Assembly (NCBI GenBank): GCA_903944555.1 | Contig: CAJASG010000338.1 | Coordinates: 1-7,600 of the forward strand | Reading direction: 5' to 3' | Length of the DNA: 7,600 nucleotides | DNA from: an uncultured beta proteobacterium | GTDB taxonomy: Bacteria; Pseudomonadota; Gammaproteobacteria; Burkholderiales; Burkholderiaceae_C | In this document: piece by piece, positions 5,909-7,600 of the stretch | How positions within the stretch are numbered: the first letter of the stretch is position 1 | How the letters are laid out: every line of letters starts with the position of its first letter | Position numbers and translations under genes: made by a program | Notes under the pieces: generated by a model | Seen by the model: the letters and a program-made list of their open reading frames with translations, nothing else | Database searches by the model: none | Told to the model about the DNA's origin: nothing

Positions 5909-6706
5909 GTGCCCATGCATGATTTAGCGTTTGTATTTGCCGGTTTTTTCGTCGGCCTCGTGGTGGGGCTCACCGGGGTCGGTGGCGGCTCCTTGATGAC
6001 ACCCATTCTGATTTTTTTCTTCGGTGTGAAACCTTACCTTGCAGTCGGCACCGACCTGTTGTTTGCGGCGTTCACCAAAATGGGCGGCACCATCAAACTT
6101 GCGCGCTCCAAACATATCGACTGGCCGGTTGTCATCAACCTCTCGGCAGGCAGCATTCCCGCCTCACTGATCACTTTGTATGTGCTACACACCTTGGGCG
6201 CGGCCAGCTCGGCGGTGCAGGGGTTGATGACCACGACCTTGGGCGGCGCGCTGTTGATGACCGCAGCGGCCACCATGTACAAGGCCTTGCGGGGCAAAGC
6301 GGCACCTACCTCTGTGGTGGCCGGGCAAGAAGCCATTGCGTCCCGCGCCCGCCACTGGAGCTTGCCATTGCTGTTTGGCGCACTGATTGGCACGCTGGTT
6401 ACACTCACCTCCGTCGGCGCAGGCGCCATTGGCGTGACGGTGCTGATGCTGCTGTATCCCTTGCTGCCACTGCCACGCATCGTGGCGGCAGACATTGCGT
6501 ACGCCGTGCCGCTCACCTTGGTGGCGGGCATGGGGCACGCGTCACTCGGCTCGGTCGATTGGCCACTGCTAGCCAAGCTGCTGGCGGGCTCCATTCCTGG
6601 GATCTGGGTGGGTTCACACCTGATGTTTAAAACTCCTGAGCGCGTCATTCGCTCACTATTGTCCGTGTTGCTGGCCTATGCCGGCTTCAAACTCCTCGCT
6701 CTTTGA
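5909..6706 (+). CDS. TauE/SafE-family (DUF81) membrane permease, possible sulfite exporter
   Basis: A 265-residue integral inner-membrane protein of the TauE/SafE family, whose members are proposed or shown to move sulfite, sulfoacetate and related anions outward. The family motif GLTGVGGGSLMTP is at residues 20-32 and its diverged second copy LTSVGAGAIGVTV is at 166-178. The two halves are a visible internal duplication: IDWPVVINLSAGSIP (70-84) parallels VDWPLLAKLLAGSIP (216-230). A basic, polar loop around 126-150 separates them. Eight or so hydrophobic segments are apparent, as expected for the family. The start is GTG at 5909 or the ATG at 5915; neither has a Shine-Dalgarno sequence. Its stop is one base before the cysI ATG. 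Together with the upstream promoter, this makes it the first gene of a sulfur-assimilation operon, and a role in relieving sulfite overload is a reasonable inference. Direction and substrate are not shown by sequence. Confidence 0.92.
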   Translation: MPMHDLAFVFAGFFVGLVVGLTGVGGGSLMTPILIFFFGVKPYLAVGTDLLFAAFTKMGGTIKLARSKHIDWPVVINLSAGSIPASLITLYVLHTLGAASSAVQGLMTTTLGGALLMTAAATMYKALRGKAAPTSVVAGQEAIASRARHWSLPLLFGALIGTLVTLTSVGAGAIGVTVLMLLYPLLPLPRIVAADIAYAVPLTLVAGMGHASLGSVDWPLLAKLLAGSIPGIWVGSHLMFKTPERVIRSLLSVLLAYAGFKLLAL

Positions 6707-6707
6707 T

Positions 6708-7600
6708 ATGTACCAATACACCGAATTCGATCGCCAATTCATCCGCAGCCGCGCCGCACAGCACCGCGACCAGCTGGAGCGCAACCTGGCAGGCACGCTG
6801 AGCGACGAGGAGTTTCGCCCTCTGCGCCTGCAAAACGGCTGGTACATCCAGCGCTATGCGCCGATGTTGCGCATAGCCGTGCCCTATGGCGAGTTGTCCG
6901 CCAAGCAACTGCGCGTGCTGGCCCGGATTGCCCGCGAGTTTGACCACCCCTCCAAAGAGGTATTCGACAAGGCGATTGGCATCCAGGCTACCTGGGGCAC
7001 CACGCACCTGCCAGTCGGATATGGCCATTTCACCACCCGCCAAAACGTCCAGTTCAACTGGATTCCGCTCAACAAAAGCGCCGATGTGATGGACCTGCTG
7101 GCCACCGTGAACATGCACGGCATCCAGACCAGCGGCAATTGCATCCGCAATATCACAAGCGACGAGTTGGCCGGTGTGGCACCGGACGAAATCGCCGACC
7201 CGCGCCCATTTGCCGAAATCATGCGCCAGTGGACCACGCTGCACCCCGAATTCGCGTTTTTGCCCCGCAAATTCAAGATCGCCATCACCGGTGCCACGGT
7301 GGACCGCGCCGCGACCTACTGGCACGACGTGGGCCTGCACCTGATCAAGAACTCGGCGGGTGAGCTGGGATTCAAGGTCTTGGTGGGCGGTGGCATGGGC
7401 CGCACGCCAATCATTGGAACGACCATCCGCGAGTTTCTGCCTGCGATGCAGATCATGAATTACCTGGAAGCTGTGGTGCGGGTCTACAACCGCTGGGGCC
7501 GCCGCGACAACATGTACAAGGCGCGCATCAAGATCCTGGTGAAGGCCGAAGGCCAGAAGTACATCGACGACGTGGAAGCCGAGTACCTGCAGATCATGGA
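6708..7600 (+). CDS. cysI: Sulfite reductase hemoprotein (CysI-type), N-terminal part, 3' end outside window
   Basis: The first 297 codons of a siroheme/iron-sulfur reductase that reduces sulfite to sulfide by six electrons in assimilatory sulfur metabolism. The frame is open from ATG 6708 to the window end. The ferredoxin-like half domain contains GYGHFTTRQNVQFNWIPL (residues 105-122), followed by TSGNCIRNIT (141-150), the LPRKFKIAITG segment (about 186-196), and the start of the siroheme-binding domain with VLVGGGMGRTP (about 225-235). These are standard nitrite/sulfite reductase features; Arg111 in TTRQ corresponds to a conserved siroheme-contacting region. The four cysteines that bind the 4Fe-4S cluster should lie beyond the window. 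Sulfite is preferred over nitrite because of the overall likeness to betaproteobacterial CysI and the TauE/SafE neighbour. The sequence shown cannot tell whether NADPH-flavoprotein or ferredoxin supplies the electrons. It begins one base after the permease stop (TGA-T-ATG), with no Shine-Dalgarno sequence, which suggests translational coupling. Confidence 0.94.
   Translation, partial: MYQYTEFDRQFIRSRAAQHRDQLERNLAGTLSDEEFRPLRLQNGWYIQRYAPMLRIAVPYGELSAKQLRVLARIAREFDHPSKEVFDKAIGIQATWGTTHLPVGYGHFTTRQNVQFNWIPLNKSADVMDLLATVNMHGIQTSGNCIRNITSDELAGVAPDEIADPRPFAEIMRQWTTLHPEFAFLPRKFKIAITGATVDRAATYWHDVGLHLIKNSAGELGFKVLVGGGMGRTPIIGTTIREFLPAMQIMNYLEAVVRVYNRWGRRDNMYKARIKILVKAEGQKYIDDVEAEYLQIM

Noticed and set aside
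6034..6648. Minus-strand open frame of 204 codons opposite the TauE/SafE gene
   Set aside because: Composition is Ala/Pro/Ser/Thr-rich without recognisable motifs, and it is the antisense of a well-supported membrane protein.
3609..6706. SulP transporter as the sulfate-uptake gene of the cys operon
   Set aside because: Attractive by position, but a good promoter and operator candidate separate it from the permease-cysI pair, it is coupled to a CNNM gene instead, and SulP proteins also carry bicarbonate and other anions. Kept only as a possibility.
6687..7340. Minus-strand open frame of 217 codons opposite cysI
   Set aside because: It lies across the firmly recognised sulfite reductase frame and shows no domain; treated as a shadow.
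1..7600. Defence, mobile or other undescribed accessory system
   Set aside because: No repeats of array type, transposase, integrase, toxin-antitoxin pair or abrupt change in composition is visible; the gene content is conserved housekeeping and transport.

Overview
The window looks like an ordinary stretch of chromosome from a betaproteobacterium, most likely order Burkholderiales (Comamonadaceae-like, in the style of Rhodoferax or Polaromonas). The basis is the moderately GC-rich coding sequence and the character of the proteins: a class I PPK2, a YggX, a DsbB whose N-terminus contains a DKAPRR segment, and a cysI beginning MYQYTEFDRQF. The genus is an inference from remembered family sequences; no search was run. 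I see no mobile element, CRISPR array, rRNA or tRNA.

Layout. Positions 1-378 hold the 3' end of a polyphosphate kinase 2 gene (+), facing dsbB (-, 401-901); a short dyad sits between them. A divergent spacer (902-1085) leads to yggX (+, 1086-1358), which faces a gene for a protein with two degenerate receiver-like domains (-, 1392-2129). A second divergent spacer (2130-2303), rich in small palindromes, leads to a two-gene unit: a CNNM/CBS membrane protein (2304-3608) whose stop codon directly abuts the start of a large SulP-STAS-cyclic-nucleotide-binding fusion transporter (3609-5831). An AT-rich gap (5832-5908) carries a good sigma70-like promoter overlapped by a perfect LysR-type dyad. It leads to a TauE/SafE-family permease (5909-6706) and, one base after its stop, to the sulfite reductase hemoprotein gene cysI (6708 to beyond the end).

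How the genes may work together. The right end is the start of an assimilatory sulfate-reduction operon: sulfite reductase makes sulfide, the TauE/SafE permease could export excess sulfite or a related anion, and the promoter dyad is where a CysB-like regulator would be expected. The SulP fusion just upstream may carry sulfate or bicarbonate; its STAS and cyclic-nucleotide-binding-like domains suggest cytoplasmic control. Its substrate is not settled by sequence, and it lies upstream of the cys promoter, in a unit with a CNNM protein. The left half contains separate stress and redox housekeeping genes (polyphosphate, disulfide formation, iron trafficking).

The points most worth a second look are the fusion transporter, whose nucleotide-binding pocket lacks the usual glutamate; the tandem pseudo-receiver protein, which lacks the phospho-acceptor in its second domain; and the LysR-type dyad overlapping the cys promoter. 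None of these alone establishes a new biological system.
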